Part shown: in pieces, positions 48,181 through 57,632 of the stretch
Layout: every line of letters begins with the position of its first letter
How positions within the stretch are numbered: position 1 is the first letter of the stretch
NCBI RefSeq assembly: GCF_000025965.1
Contig: NC_006513.1
Coordinates: 1,984,001-2,048,000 of the forward strand
Length of the DNA stretch: 64,000 nt
Source: Aromatoleum aromaticum EbN1
GTDB lineage: Bacteria > Pseudomonadota > Gammaproteobacteria > Burkholderiales > Rhodocyclaceae
Direction: 5' to 3'
Position numbers and translations under genes: made by a program
Notes under the pieces: generated by a model
What the model saw: the letters and a program-made list of their open reading frames with translations, nothing else
Database searches by the model: none
Told to the model about the DNA's origin: nothing

Positions 48181-49095
48181 CTAATGCTCGCGTCCGAACA
48201 GGCCGGCTGGCCGCAGCAGCAGCACGATTCCCATGATCACGAAGATCACCACCGCGGAGGCTTCCGGATAGAACACGCGCGTCAGTCCTTCGATGAGGCC
48301 GAGGCCGAGGCCGGTGACGATCGAGCCCATGATCGAGCCCATGCCGCCGATGACGACGACGGCGAACACGACGATGATGAGGTTCGAGCCCATCACCGGG
48401 TTCACCTGGAACACTGGCGCTGCGAGCACGCCGGCAAACGCGGCGAGCGCGACGCCGAAGCCGTAGGTCAGCGTGATCATCAGCGGCACGTTGATGCCGA
48501 AGGCCTGCAGCAGCTGGGGGTTCTCGGTGCCGGCACGCAGGTACGAGCCGAGCTTCGTGCGCTCGATGATGTACCAGCTGCCGAAGCACACGACGAGCGA
48601 CACCGCGATGACCCACGCGCGGTATTTCGGCAGGAACATGAAGCCGAGGTTGAAGCCGCCCGAAAGCAGTTCGGGCACCGGGTAGCTTTCGCCCGAAATG
48701 CCGAAGCGATAGCGGAAGAGGCCTTCGATGATCAGCGCGAGGCCGAAAGTCAGCAGCAGCCCATACAGGTGATCGAGCCGGTACAGGTGCTTGAGCATCG
48801 TGCGCTCGATGATCATGCCGAAAATGCCGACGACCACCGGCACCGCGACCAGCGCGACCCAGTAGTTGATGCCGAGATAGGTCAGCCCGATCCACGCGAC
48901 GAACGCGCCCATCATGTACAGCGCGCCGTGCGAGAAGTTGATGATGTTGAGCAGACCGAAAATGATCGCCAGCCCGAGGCTCAGGATCGCGTAGAACGAG
49001 CCGTTGATGAACCCGATCAGCAGCTGCCCCATCAGGGCCTGGATCGGAATGCCGAAAATGTCCATAGCGGGCGGCCTGGTTGCGGCCCCGGTCAT
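48181..49095 (-). CDS. livH: Branched-chain-amino-acid-type ABC permease LivH
   Basis: The product is a 304-residue permease. It shows LLIGFINGSFYAILSLGLAI, IFGLLNIINFSHGALYMMGA and the EAA-like YLRAGTENPQLLQAFGINVP, with hydrophobic helices throughout. It is the second membrane subunit of the Liv transporter. It lies between the binding-protein gene (60-base gap) and livM (57-base gap) on the same strand. Confidence 0.92.
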   Translation of the reverse strand: MTGAATRPPAMDIFGIPIQALMGQLLIGFINGSFYAILSLGLAIIFGLLNIINFSHGALYMMGAFVAWIGLTYLGINYWVALVAVPVVVGIFGMIIERTMLKHLYRLDHLYGLLLTFGLALIIEGLFRYRFGISGESYPVPELLSGGFNLGFMFLPKYRAWVIAVSLVVCFGSWYIIERTKLGSYLRAGTENPQLLQAFGINVPLMITLTYGFGVALAAFAGVLAAPVFQVNPVMGSNLIIVVFAVVVIGGMGSIMGSIVTGLGLGLIEGLTRVFYPEASAVVIFVIMGIVLLLRPAGLFGREH

Positions 49096-49155
49096 CGGGC
49101 CTGGCGAGGCGCGTGTGCGCGCCGCAGGCTGGACGCCGGAAGCCGGGTCGGAAGA

Positions 49156-50373
49156 CTATTTCTTCATCAGCGGGCAGGCGCTTTCGGCGGGCGGGATGAA
49201 CGCCTCCGCGCCCGGAATGACCTGACGAATGTGGTAGTAGTCCCACGGATACTTCGACTCCGACGGTTTTTTCACCTGCGCCAGGTACATGTCATGGACC
49301 ATGCGACCGTCGGCCCGGAGCTGGCCGTTTTTCGCGAAGAAGTCATTGACGGGGGTCGCGCGCATCTTCGCCATCACCGCTTTCGCCTCGTCGGTGCCTG
49401 CGCTCTTGACCGCCTTCAGGTAGTGATAGACGGCTGAATAGTCGCCCGCCTGCACCATCGTCGGCATGCGCTTCATCTTGTCGAAATAGCGCTTCGACCA
49501 GGCGCGCGTCTCGTCGTCACGGTCCCAGTAGAAGCCGGTCGTCAGGTACATCCCGCCGGTCGCGTCGAGCCCGAGGCTATGCACGTCCGATATGAACATC
49601 AGCAGTCCGGCGAGCGACTGCTTCGGCGTGATGCCGAACTCGCGCGCCTGCTTGATCGAATTGATCGTGTCGTTGCCGGCGTTGGCCAGGCCGATGACCT
49701 GCGCGCCGGAGGCCTGCGCGCTGAGCAGGAAGGACGAGAAATCGCTGCCGGGGAAGGGGTGACGCACGCTGCCGAGCACCTTGCCGCCGCTTTTCTTCAC
49801 GACGTCGGCGGTGTTCTTCTCGAGGGAGTGGCCGAACGCGTAGTCGGCGGTGATGAAGTACCAGCTCTTGCCGCCCTGCTGCACGACTGCCTTCGCAGTG
49901 CCGACCGGCAGCGAATAGGTGTCGTACGCCCAGTGCACGGTCGTGTCGTTGCACTGCTCGTTGGTGATCGGCGTCGAGCCCGCGCCGGTCACGAGCGAAA
50001 TGCGGTTCTTTTCGTTCGCGACCTTCATCACGGCGAGCGCGGTCGAAGTCGTGACGAGGTCGACGATCGCATCGACCTGCGCGGTGTCGATCCACTCGCG
50101 CGCCTTGTTCGCCGAGATGTCCGCCTTGTTCTGGTGGTCGGCGGAAATCATCTCGATCTTGAAGTCCGGTTTCTCGTTCGCGATGAAGTCCTCGATCGCC
50201 ATCCTCGTCGCCTCGACTGCGCCCGGGCCGGCCAGGTCGGAATACGTGCCGGACATGTCGGTCAGCACGCCGAGCTTGACGACGCCGTCGCTGATCGTCG
50301 CCGACTGCGCGAGCACCGGTTGCGCGGCCAGCGCTGCCGCTGCGATCGCTGGTGCCAGAGTCCTGAGTTTCAT
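49156..50373 (-). CDS. ABC transporter substrate-binding protein (Liv/amide type)
   Basis: The product is a 405-residue periplasmic type I binding protein with a signal peptide (1-22, ...PVLAQ). Motifs include VVKLGVLTDMSGTYSDLAGP, GAVEATRMAIEDF, the ligand-region VTGAGSTPITNEQCNDTTV and SWYFITADYAFGHSLEKNT. ATG 50373 has AAGGAGGAG close upstream, deciding it against the longer frame. The subfamily is often linked to amide, urea or aromatic acid uptake; the ligand is not known. Confidence 0.92.
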   Translation of the reverse strand: MKLRTLAPAIAAAALAAQPVLAQSATISDGVVKLGVLTDMSGTYSDLAGPGAVEATRMAIEDFIANEKPDFKIEMISADHQNKADISANKAREWIDTAQVDAIVDLVTTSTALAVMKVANEKNRISLVTGAGSTPITNEQCNDTTVHWAYDTYSLPVGTAKAVVQQGGKSWYFITADYAFGHSLEKNTADVVKKSGGKVLGSVRHPFPGSDFSSFLLSAQASGAQVIGLANAGNDTINSIKQAREFGITPKQSLAGLLMFISDVHSLGLDATGGMYLTTGFYWDRDDETRAWSKRYFDKMKRMPTMVQAGDYSAVYHYLKAVKSAGTDEAKAVMAKMRATPVNDFFAKNGQLRADGRMVHDMYLAQVKKPSESKYPWDYYHIRQVIPGAEAFIPPAESACPLMKK

Positions 50374-50401
50374 TTTTCTCCTCCTTGTTGGTCCACCGTG
50401 C

Positions 50402-51133
50402 TCATACGCCCAGCAGTTTTTGCAGCCGCTGCATCTTCGAATCGAGTTCATCCTTCGTCACCGTCTCGACGATGCGGCCGTGCTCGATGACGTAATGCCG
50501 GTCGGCGAGCGGCGCGGCGAAGCGGAAGTTCTGCTCGACCATGATGATCGTGAATCCTTTCGCCTTGAGGCTCGTGATGACGCGGCCGAGCGTCTGCACG
50601 ATCACCGGCGCGAGGCCTTCGGTGATCTCGTCGAGCAGCAGCAACTGCGCGCCGGTGCGCAGGATGCGCGCCATCGCCAGCATCTGCTGTTCGCCGCCGG
50701 AGAGCCGGCTGCCCGGGCTGTGCCGGCGCTCGCGCAGGTTCGGGAACATCTCGTATATCTCGTCGAGCGACATGCCGCGGCTGTTCACCGCGGGCGGCAG
50801 CAGCAGGTTCTCCTCGGCGGACAGGCTCGCGTAGATGCCGCGCTCCTCGGGGCAATAGCCGACGCCGAGGTGGGCGATGCGGTGGGTCGGCAGGTCGATG
50901 ACCTGGCGGCCGTTGATCATGATCGAGCCGGTGCGCCGGCCGGTGAGCCCGAGGATGGCTTTCAGCGTCGTCGTGCGCCCGGCGCCGTTGCGCCCGAGCA
51001 GCGTCACGAGTTCGCCGCGGTTCACGCTGAAATCGATGCCGTGCAGGATGTGCGATTCGCCGTAGAACGCATGCAGGTCGCGGATCCGCAGTATTTCGAC
51101 GGGGGGGTTGGTGCGGGGCCTGGCCTCAGGCAT
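50402..51133 (-). CDS. livF: Liv-type ABC transporter ATPase LivF
   Basis: The product is a 243-residue ATPase. The P-loop reads LLGRNGAGRTTTLKAILGL, with arginine where the Walker A lysine is expected; other LivF proteins are known to show this change. The signature LSGGEQQMLAMARIL, Walker B QLLLLDEITEGLAP and the switch region are normal. It overlaps livG by eight bases and precedes the binding protein. Confidence 0.92.
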   Translation of the reverse strand: MPEARPRTNPPVEILRIRDLHAFYGESHILHGIDFSVNRGELVTLLGRNGAGRTTTLKAILGLTGRRTGSIMINGRQVIDLPTHRIAHLGVGYCPEERGIYASLSAEENLLLPPAVNSRGMSLDEIYEMFPNLRERRHSPGSRLSGGEQQMLAMARILRTGAQLLLLDEITEGLAPVIVQTLGRVITSLKAKGFTIIMVEQNFRFAAPLADRHYVIEHGRIVETVTKDELDSKMQRLQKLLGV

Positions 51134-51881
51134 GTTCGGTACCCATGTAGGCTTCGAGCACGCGCGGGTCCCGCGACACCTGCTCGTACGGCCCTTCGGC
51201 GAGCACCGAGCCCCGTTGCAGCACCGTGATCGTGTCGCAGATGTGCGAGACGACGCTGAGGTTGTGTTCGACCATCAGCACCGTGCGGTTTGCCGACACA
51301 CGCTTGATGGCGTTTGCGACGCGGCCGACATCCTCGTGGCCCATGCCCTGCGTCGGTTCGTCGAGCAGCATCATCTCGGGTTCGAGCGCGAGCGTGGTCG
51401 CGATTTCCAGCGCACGCTTGCGCCCGTAAGGCAGCTCGACAGTGGTCGCGTCGGCGAACGACTGCAGGTCGACCGTTTCGAGCAGTTCCATTGCGCGCCC
51501 GTTCAGGACGTCGAGACTTTTCTCCGAGCGCCAGAAATGGAAAGTCGTGCCGAGCTTGCGCTGCAGTGCGACGCGCACGTTGTCGCGGACGCTCAGGTGC
51601 GGGAACACTGCCGAGATCTGGAACGACCGCACGATCCCGCGCCGTGCGATCTGCGCCGATTTCTCGTGCGTGATGTCCTGCCCGTTGTAGTGGATCGTGC
51701 CGCGCGTCGGCGTGAGGAATTTCGTCAGGAGGTTGAAGACAGTCGTCTTGCCTGCTCCGTTCGGCCCGATCAGCGCGTGGATCGAGCCGCGTCGCACCTT
51801 GAGATTGACCTTGTCGACAGCGACGAAACCCTTGAACTCCTTCGTCAGGTCTCGTGTTTCGAGAATGAAGTCCGTGCTCAT
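51126..51881 (-). CDS. livG: Liv-type ABC transporter ATPase LivG
   Basis: The product is a 251-residue ATPase. Walker [21 protein letters not shown] is normal, with signature-region VELPYGRKRALEIATTLALE, Walker B MMLLDEPTQGMGHEDV and switch VLMVEHNLSVV. ATG 51881 was chosen over the longer open frame because STDFILETRDLTKEFKGFVA is the family start. First gene of the Liv operon; about 310 bases upstream separate it from the acyl-CoA synthetase. Confidence 0.92.
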   Translation of the reverse strand: MSTDFILETRDLTKEFKGFVAVDKVNLKVRRGSIHALIGPNGAGKTTVFNLLTKFLTPTRGTIHYNGQDITHEKSAQIARRGIVRSFQISAVFPHLSVRDNVRVALQRKLGTTFHFWRSEKSLDVLNGRAMELLETVDLQSFADATTVELPYGRKRALEIATTLALEPEMMLLDEPTQGMGHEDVGRVANAIKRVSANRTVLMVEHNLSVVSHICDTITVLQRGSVLAEGPYEQVSRDPRVLEAYMGTEHA

Positions 51882-52195
51882 CGCGTCTGACAGATCCTGC
51901 CTCACTCGTGGGAAGCTGAACTGTGCCGGCGAGCCCGCGCCGACGCCAAACCGCCTCATCGCAGGCAGGGCGCAAAGTCCTGCCGGCGATGAATCCTGAT
52001 GCTCAACGTATATGGGAATTCAATTTCAGGGCGGGACTAAGCTAACACCCGGGTAGGGGGGCGTCAACGTGACGAGGATAGGGGTGAACCCGCATCGTCG
52101 CGCGGAAAAACTCCATGCCAGCAAAATGCGCCGGACAGCTGTCCCGGCCCGGCCCGCGGAAAGGATTCCCGGCCCGGTTTCTCCGCCAGCTGCGG
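51882..52195. other. Intergenic region upstream of the Liv operon
   Basis: These 314 bases hold the likely promoter of livG and the 3' flank of the acyl-CoA synthetase gene. They include an AT-rich patch near 52000-52030. No gene, clear promoter or terminator was recognised. Confidence 0.5.
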
Positions 52196-53836
52196 TCAGT
52201 CGATCGCCAGGGCTGATTTGGCCTGCTCGCGCAGCACGAATTTCTGGATCTTGCCGGTCGAGGTCTTCGGCAGCACGCAGAACTCGATATGCTTGGGCAC
52301 CTTGTAGCGGGCGAGGTGCTCGCGGCAGTGGGCGATGATGTCGTCGACGGTGACCGCTGTGCCGTCCTTGACCTCGATGTACGCCGCCGGCACTTCGCCC
52401 CACTTCTCGTCGGGCTTCGCGACGACCGCGGCCGTCATCACTGCCGGGTGGCGGTACAGCGCTTCCTCGACTTCGAGGGACGAGATGTTCTCGCCGCCCG
52501 AGATGATGACGTCCTTGGAGCGGTCCTTGATCTTGACGTAGCCGTCCGGGTGCATCACCGCGAGGTCGCCGGTGTGGAACCAGCCTCCGGCGAAAGCTTC
52601 GTCGCTCGCCTTCTCGTTCTTCAGGTAGCCTTTCATGACGAGGTTGCCGCGGAACATGATCTCGCCCATCGTCTCGCCGTCGGCCGGCACCGGCACCATC
52701 GTTTCCGGGTCGAGCACCGCGATCGCTTCCTGCATGTGGTAACGCACGCCCTGGCGGCCGTTGCGCTCGGCGCGGCGGTCGATCGGCAACTCGTCCCACG
52801 ACGGATGCTTCGCGCATACCGAGGCCGGGCCATAGGTCTCGGTCAGCCCATAGACGTGAGTGATGTCGAAGCCGATGCGCTCCATGCCTTCGATGATCGC
52901 GGCCGGTGGCGCAGCGCCGGCGATCAGCGCCGAGACCTTGTGCGTGATGCCGTCGCGCATGCCTTCGGGCGCGTTGATCAGCATGCCATGCACGATCGGT
53001 GCGCCGCAGAAATGGCTCACCTTGTGCGTGCGGATCAGCTCGTAGATCAGCGCGACATCGATCTTGCGCAGGCACACGTTGATGCCGGCGTTGGCGGCCA
53101 TCGTCCACGGGAAGCACCAGCCGTTGCAGTGGAACATCGGCAGCGTCCACAGATACACCGCGTGCTGCGGCATGCCCCAGCTGATGATGTTCGATGCCGC
53201 GTTGAGGTACGCGCCGCGGTGGTGATAGACGACGCCCTTCGGGTTGCCGGTGGTGCCGGACGTGTAGTTCAGCGCGATCGCATCCCATTCGTCGGGCGGC
53301 AGGCTCCACGCGAACTCGGGGTCACCGGCGGCGAGGAATTCTTCGTACTCGATCGCGCCGAGCCGGTCGCTGCCCGGGTATTCGTCGTCGAGGGCATCGA
53401 TGACGAGCGGCTTCGGCCCGTCGAGCCGCTCCAGCGCCGGTCCGACGAGCGACGCGAACTCGGGGTCGGTGATCAGCACTTTCGCTTCGCCGTGCGCGAG
53501 CATGAAGGCGATGGCTTCCGGGTCGAGGCGGGTGTTCAGGGTGTTGAGCACCGCGCCGATCATCGGCACGCCGAAGTGCGCTTCGAACATCGCCGGGACG
53601 TTCGGCAGCATCACCGCGACCGTATCGCCGCAGCCGACGCCGTGCTGCACCAGCGCGCTCGCGAGACGGCGGCAGCGCGCATAGGTTTCCTGCCAGGTGA
53701 AGCGACAGGCGCCGTGGATCACCGCGGTGCGCTGCGGGTACACCTGGGCCGTGCGTTCGATGAAGCTCAGCGGCGACAGCGGGACGTAGTTCGCGGTGTT
53801 CTTTGCCAGACCTTGGGCATACGGGCTATTCGACAA
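52196..53836 (-). CDS. AMP-forming acyl-CoA synthetase
   Basis: The product is a 546-residue ANL enzyme that activates a carboxylic acid to its CoA thioester via an acyl-AMP. It has the P-loop LNYTSGTTGNPKGVVYHHRG, the VYGLTETYGPASVC acyl-site motif, GWFHTGDLAVMHPDGYVKIK and the C-terminal lysine in PKTSTGKIQKFVLR. TTG 53836 was chosen because AGGAGGAAGAA lies just before it; ATG starts further up lack support. Similarity is to medium-chain and methylthiopropionate-type ligases. The Liv transporter next door may import its substrate. Confidence 0.88.
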   Translation of the reverse strand: MSNSPYAQGLAKNTANYVPLSPLSFIERTAQVYPQRTAVIHGACRFTWQETYARCRRLASALVQHGVGCGDTVAVMLPNVPAMFEAHFGVPMIGAVLNTLNTRLDPEAIAFMLAHGEAKVLITDPEFASLVGPALERLDGPKPLVIDALDDEYPGSDRLGAIEYEEFLAAGDPEFAWSLPPDEWDAIALNYTSGTTGNPKGVVYHHRGAYLNAASNIISWGMPQHAVYLWTLPMFHCNGWCFPWTMAANAGINVCLRKIDVALIYELIRTHKVSHFCGAPIVHGMLINAPEGMRDGITHKVSALIAGAAPPAAIIEGMERIGFDITHVYGLTETYGPASVCAKHPSWDELPIDRRAERNGRQGVRYHMQEAIAVLDPETMVPVPADGETMGEIMFRGNLVMKGYLKNEKASDEAFAGGWFHTGDLAVMHPDGYVKIKDRSKDVIISGGENISSLEVEEALYRHPAVMTAAVVAKPDEKWGEVPAAYIEVKDGTAVTVDDIIAHCREHLARYKVPKHIEFCVLPKTSTGKIQKFVLREQAKSALAID

Positions 53837-54045
53837 TTCTTCCTCCTGGGCGATTGTTCCGACGGGCCCACGCGAGCGGCGAACGTGAGCGTGCACAATC
53901 AAGGATCGCAACAAACCTTGTCGCAAATTGCGCCCAAATGTACTCAATCTTGTCGTCGCTCCGGCGGCGCCGGGACGGGCGCTAGAATCGGGCGGAACTG
54001 GTATGAAGCGCCGCGCAGCACTCGCGGCGCGCGACGGGAAAAAGT

Positions 54046-55587
54046 ATGGACATGGACGACAGGCCTTCGGCGCAGCCCGGGGACCGGACCGCCGAGAACC
54101 GGCGCCTGCGCGACATCATGGATGCAATTCCGGCGCATATCGCCTATTTCGACGACAGCTGGACGTATCGCTACGCGAACAAGGCATATGCGGCATGGTT
54201 CGGACGGGAAAGCGGCCAGGTCGTCGGGCGCCGGATCGTGGACGTCGTGCCCGCGGAGGTTTTCGACGCCGTGCGCGAGCCGCTCGGCCGCGCGCTGGAA
54301 GGCGAGCGGGTCATTTACGAATACACGATGAGCGACGCGGCAGGGCGCACGTTATACGCGCGCAGCACGCTGGTGCCCGACATCGGCGCCGCCGGCGAAG
54401 TGCTCGGCTGCTACGTGCACGCAGTCGACGTCACCGAGCAGCGCCGAACGCAGCATGTGCTTGCGCAAGCGCAGAAAATGGAGGCGATCGGCCAGCTGAG
54501 CGGCGGACTCGCGCACGACTTCAACAACATGCTGACCGTCGTCATGGGCAATCTCGCGGGCCTGCGCGAAGCGCGCCCGGACGACGGGGCGCTCCAGGAA
54601 TTCGTCGCCCCGGCGATGCAGGCCGCGCAGGGCGGCGCGCAGTTGATCGAGCGGCTGCTGACGTTCTCGCGCCAGCAGCCGCTCGCGCCGCGCCCGGTCG
54701 AAGTCAACGAGCTGATTCTGGGCATGGCGAAGCTGATCCGGCGCTCGCTGCCCGAAACCATCGCGCTGCACACGGCGAGCCGCAATGCCGAACTGGTCGC
54801 GATGACCGACGCGCACCAGCTCGAGAGCGCGCTGCTCAACCTTGCCCTCAACGCACGCGACGCGATGCCCGAAGGCGGGGAGCTGCGCATCGAGTCCGCA
54901 GTCGAGACGCTCGATGCAGCCGCTGCCGCGGAGTTGGATATTCCGCCGGGCGACTACGTGCAGGTGACGGTCCGCGATACCGGTACCGGGATGGATGCGA
55001 CCACCGTCGCGCACGTGTTCGAACCTTTCTTCACGACGAAACGCTTCGGCATGGGCAGCGGGCTGGGCCTGCCGATGGTATATGGCTTCGCGCGTCAGTC
55101 GGGCGGAGCGGTACGCATCCGCAGCCGTCAGGCCTGCGGCACCGCAGTCGCGCTGTTGCTGCCGCGCACCGTCGCGAGTCCTGCCGCAGCCGGGGAAGCG
55201 GGCACTGCGGCGCCCGCGACGCCTCTTTCGGGGCAGCTGGTGCTGCTCGTCGAGGACGACCCGGAGGTGCGTACCGTCGTGCGCAAGCAGCTCGCCGCGC
55301 TCGGCTGTTCGGTGCTGGAAGCTGAAAACGGCCAGGAAGCAGCCGACATCGTCGAGAACGTGGCGGCGATCTCGCTCGTGCTGTCGGACGTCGTGATGCC
55401 CGGCGGGCTCGACGGGTGCGGGCTGACGCGCTTCATTCGCCGCTTTCGGCCCGGCCTGCCGGTGATCCTGATGAGCGGCTACGTCGACAGGGCCGATGCG
55501 GTCACCAGGGATCTCGGCGTCCCGCTGCTCGCGAAGCCTTTCAGCAAGGAGAGACTGTCGGCTATGCTGGACGCAATCTGTCGCTGA
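54046..55587 (+). CDS. PAS-domain hybrid sensor histidine kinase
   Basis: The product is a soluble 513-residue kinase: PAS domain (about 20-130), HisKA with H157 in GGLAHDFNNMLTVVMGN, HATPase with N269 (LNLALNARDAMP), DTGTGMD and GSGLGLPMVYGFARQSGG, then a receiver domain (398-510) with D448 (LVLSDVVMPGG). No membrane helix was seen, so it senses a cytoplasmic signal. The response regulator gene starts 21 bases downstream. Confidence 0.92.
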   Translation: MDMDDRPSAQPGDRTAENRRLRDIMDAIPAHIAYFDDSWTYRYANKAYAAWFGRESGQVVGRRIVDVVPAEVFDAVREPLGRALEGERVIYEYTMSDAAGRTLYARSTLVPDIGAAGEVLGCYVHAVDVTEQRRTQHVLAQAQKMEAIGQLSGGLAHDFNNMLTVVMGNLAGLREARPDDGALQEFVAPAMQAAQGGAQLIERLLTFSRQQPLAPRPVEVNELILGMAKLIRRSLPETIALHTASRNAELVAMTDAHQLESALLNLALNARDAMPEGGELRIESAVETLDAAAAAELDIPPGDYVQVTVRDTGTGMDATTVAHVFEPFFTTKRFGMGSGLGLPMVYGFARQSGGAVRIRSRQACGTAVALLLPRTVASPAAAGEAGTAAPATPLSGQLVLLVEDDPEVRTVVRKQLAALGCSVLEAENGQEAADIVENVAAISLVLSDVVMPGGLDGCGLTRFIRRFRPGLPVILMSGYVDRADAVTRDLGVPLLAKPFSKERLSAMLDAICR

Positions 55588-55608
55588 CCGAATTGCGGAG
55601 TCCGTGCC

Positions 55609-56328
55609 GTGCCGAACAAGCCGAAGGAAACGATCCATGTCGTCGAGGACGACCCTGCGGTCGCCCGGCTGATGGCCCAGACGCTCGAGAAATTCGGCTT
55701 CGAGGCGCAATTTTTCGCGACCGGCGCGGATTTCCTGCGGCGGCTCGATTCCGACCCTCCGCGGCTGTGCGTTCTCGATCTCGGCCTGCCCGACATGGAC
55801 GGCCTCGACATCCTTAGTCATGTCCGCGCCCGCCACGGCTTCGGCCTGCTGATCGTCACCGGCCGCGGCGACATCCATGACCGCGTGACGGGGCTGGAAC
55901 TGGGGGCCGACGACTACATGGTCAAGCCGTTCGAGCCGCGCGAATTCATCGCCCGGGTGCGCAGCATCCTGCGGCGCTATCGCGAACCGGCTGCCGGCAG
56001 TGCGGCGGCGAATGGCGTGCGCATCGCGGAATTCGCCGGCTGGCGCTTCGAGCCCGGCAACAACGCCCTCACTTCTCCCGGCGGCGAAACCGAGACGCTG
56101 AGCATGGCCGAAGCCCAACTGCTGGGGGCGTTGCTCCAGCGTCCCAACCAGATCCTCACCCGCGAGCAGCTCCTCGGCGGGCGCGACGTCGCGGCGCTCG
56201 ACCGCAGCATCGACCTGCGCATCTCGCGGCTGCGCAAGCGACTCGAAGAAAACCCGCTTCACCCCAGGCTGATCAAGACCGTGTACGGCGCAGGCTACCT
56301 GTTTTCGTCGAGCGTGGACTGGCTGTAA
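55609..56328 (+). CDS. OmpR-family response regulator
   Basis: The product is a 239-residue regulator. The receiver has acidic pocket VVEDDPAVA, phosphoacceptor D57 (LCVLDLGLPDMDG) and K106 (YMVKPFEPRE). The C-terminal winged helix reads QILTREQLLGGRDVAALDRS and VYGAGYLF. GTG 55609 follows the upstream kinase by 21 bases, so the pair is probably one operon. The hybrid kinase's own receiver suggests a phosphorelay or a second output. Confidence 0.92.
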   Translation: MPNKPKETIHVVEDDPAVARLMAQTLEKFGFEAQFFATGADFLRRLDSDPPRLCVLDLGLPDMDGLDILSHVRARHGFGLLIVTGRGDIHDRVTGLELGADDYMVKPFEPREFIARVRSILRRYREPAAGSAAANGVRIAEFAGWRFEPGNNALTSPGGETETLSMAEAQLLGALLQRPNQILTREQLLGGRDVAALDRSIDLRISRLRKRLEENPLHPRLIKTVYGAGYLFSSSVDWL

Positions 56329-56457
56329 AGACCGCCGCGGGTCTCCCGGCCCGGGTCGCGTTTCCCGCCCGTGGCAGCGGTGTAACGACATGTACGCGCC
56401 GGAACCTGGCTCTTTGCGTTCCGTCGAATTCGGACTGATCCCAGCAAGGAGCTCGCG

Positions 56458-56634
56458 ATGGACACCGAACCGGCTCGACCCGAGACTCATCCCGGCGACC
56501 AGGCCCCTCCCGGAACTCCCGGAACCGGTGAGAACACTTGTCGCGCCTGCAAGGGAACCGGAGTCGTGGACGGCAAACCCTGCGCCGAGTGTGGCGGCAC
56601 CGGTGTAGTCATTGAAGGAATCGGGGGAGCATAG
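56458..56634 (+). CDS. Tiny DnaJ-type zinc-finger protein
   Basis: The product is a 58-residue protein with a flexible Pro/Gly-rich start, then two CxxCxGxG motifs, CRACKGTG and CAECGGTG, as in one zinc module of DnaJ. ATG 56458 is preceded by AAGGAG. It probably binds one zinc ion and may be a partner of a larger protein. No chaperone gene is nearby. Confidence 0.7.
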   Translation: MDTEPARPETHPGDQAPPGTPGTGENTCRACKGTGVVDGKPCAECGGTGVVIEGIGGA

Positions 56635-56650
56635 ACAGGAGGAAGCAGAA

Positions 56651-56851
56651 ATGGCCGAACCTCACACGCGGAAGTCGGACACCGCCGACAATCCCCAGTC
56701 CTCCGCAGCGAACCCGCCGAAGCCCGGCACGCAGGGTGACGATGCCCGGAGCGACAAGGAAAAGCAGCGCGAGAATCAGCAGCGCATGGGCGTGACGCCC
56801 GAGCACAAGACCGAAGACATGGAGAAGAAGCACCGCGGCACGTTCCCGTGA
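56651..56851 (+). CDS. Small hydrophilic disordered protein
   Basis: The product is a 66-residue, strongly charged and probably disordered protein (EHKTEDMEKKHRGTFP at the end). ATG 56651 has AGGAGGAAG eight bases upstream. It follows the zinc-finger protein by 16 bases, so the two are likely co-transcribed. No homology was recognised; composition resembles stress-related disordered proteins. Confidence 0.55.
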   Translation: MAEPHTRKSDTADNPQSSAANPPKPGTQGDDARSDKEKQRENQQRMGVTPEHKTEDMEKKHRGTFP

Positions 56852-56921
56852 GCGAAGACGGGGGATAGCGGGCGCCGCACGCATCCGGCATATATGGCAG
56901 CGCGCGCGAAGGCGTTGCGCA

Positions 56922-57632
56922 GTGAGACGGTTGCTGATAGCGATCCTCGTCGGCCCGGCGCTCTGCTTCGCTGCGGCGGACGCCCGCGAGACGGCGTCTG
57001 AGATCGTGTCGCACACGAACGTTTTTCGCCAGGAGCAGGGGCTCGCACCGGTCGAGCGTGACGCCGCGCTCGAGCGGGCCGCGCGCGACTTCGTCCGCTT
57101 CATGGCGAAGACCGGGCGCTACGGCCACACTGCTGACGGACGTCGGCCCTCGCAGCGAGCGCTGGCCGAAGGCTACGAGTACTGCATCGTCGCCGAGAAC
57201 ATCGGCTACCAGTACCGCTCCGACGGTTTCGGTTCGTCCGCGGAGCTTGCCGAGGCTTTCGTCGAAGGCTGGAAAAATTCGCCCGAGCACCGCAGGAACA
57301 CGCTCGAGCCGGCGGTCACGCAGACCGGCGTCGGCCTCGCGCAGGGCGCAGACGGGCGCTTTTTTGGCGTGCAGATGTTCGGCCGGCCAAAAAGCGCGTC
57401 GATCCGCTTCGAGGTGCAGAACCGCAGCGGGGAACGCGTCGCTTACCGGACCGGCGAGCGCGATTTTTCGCTCCAGCCGCGCGAACTGCGAACGCACCGT
57501 GCATGCCGCCCGAGCCGACTCTCGATTGCGCGGCCGGCGGGCGACTCGCCGTTCACCACAGATATCGAGGACGGCAGGCGCTACACCGTGCGTGACGACG
57601 GGGTCGCCACGCAACCGGTTTCCGGGAACTGA
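56922..57632 (+). CDS. Secreted CAP-domain (SCP/PR-1-like) protein
   Basis: The product is a 236-residue protein with a signal peptide (about 1-21). A CAP domain (about 25-160) reads HTNVFRQEQGLAPVERD, YGHTADGRRPSQRAL, IVAENIGYQY and WKNSPEHRRNTLEP; the two histidines and glutamates of the CAP cleft are present. A basic C-terminal extension follows. GTG 56922 was chosen because the signal peptide begins there. Role unknown. Confidence 0.85.
   Translation: MRRLLIAILVGPALCFAAADARETASEIVSHTNVFRQEQGLAPVERDAALERAARDFVRFMAKTGRYGHTADGRRPSQRALAEGYEYCIVAENIGYQYRSDGFGSSAELAEAFVEGWKNSPEHRRNTLEPAVTQTGVGLAQGADGRFFGVQMFGRPKSASIRFEVQNRSGERVAYRTGERDFSLQPRELRTHRACRPSRLSIARPAGDSPFTTDIEDGRRYTVRDDGVATQPVSGN

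Noticed and set aside
47422-49437. A 671-codon open frame on the plus strand
   Set aside because: Antisense to livM and livH; extreme His/Glu/Arg composition typical of a shadow frame.
52289-54331. A 680-codon open frame on the plus strand
   Set aside because: Antisense to the acyl-CoA synthetase and out of frame with the kinase gene.
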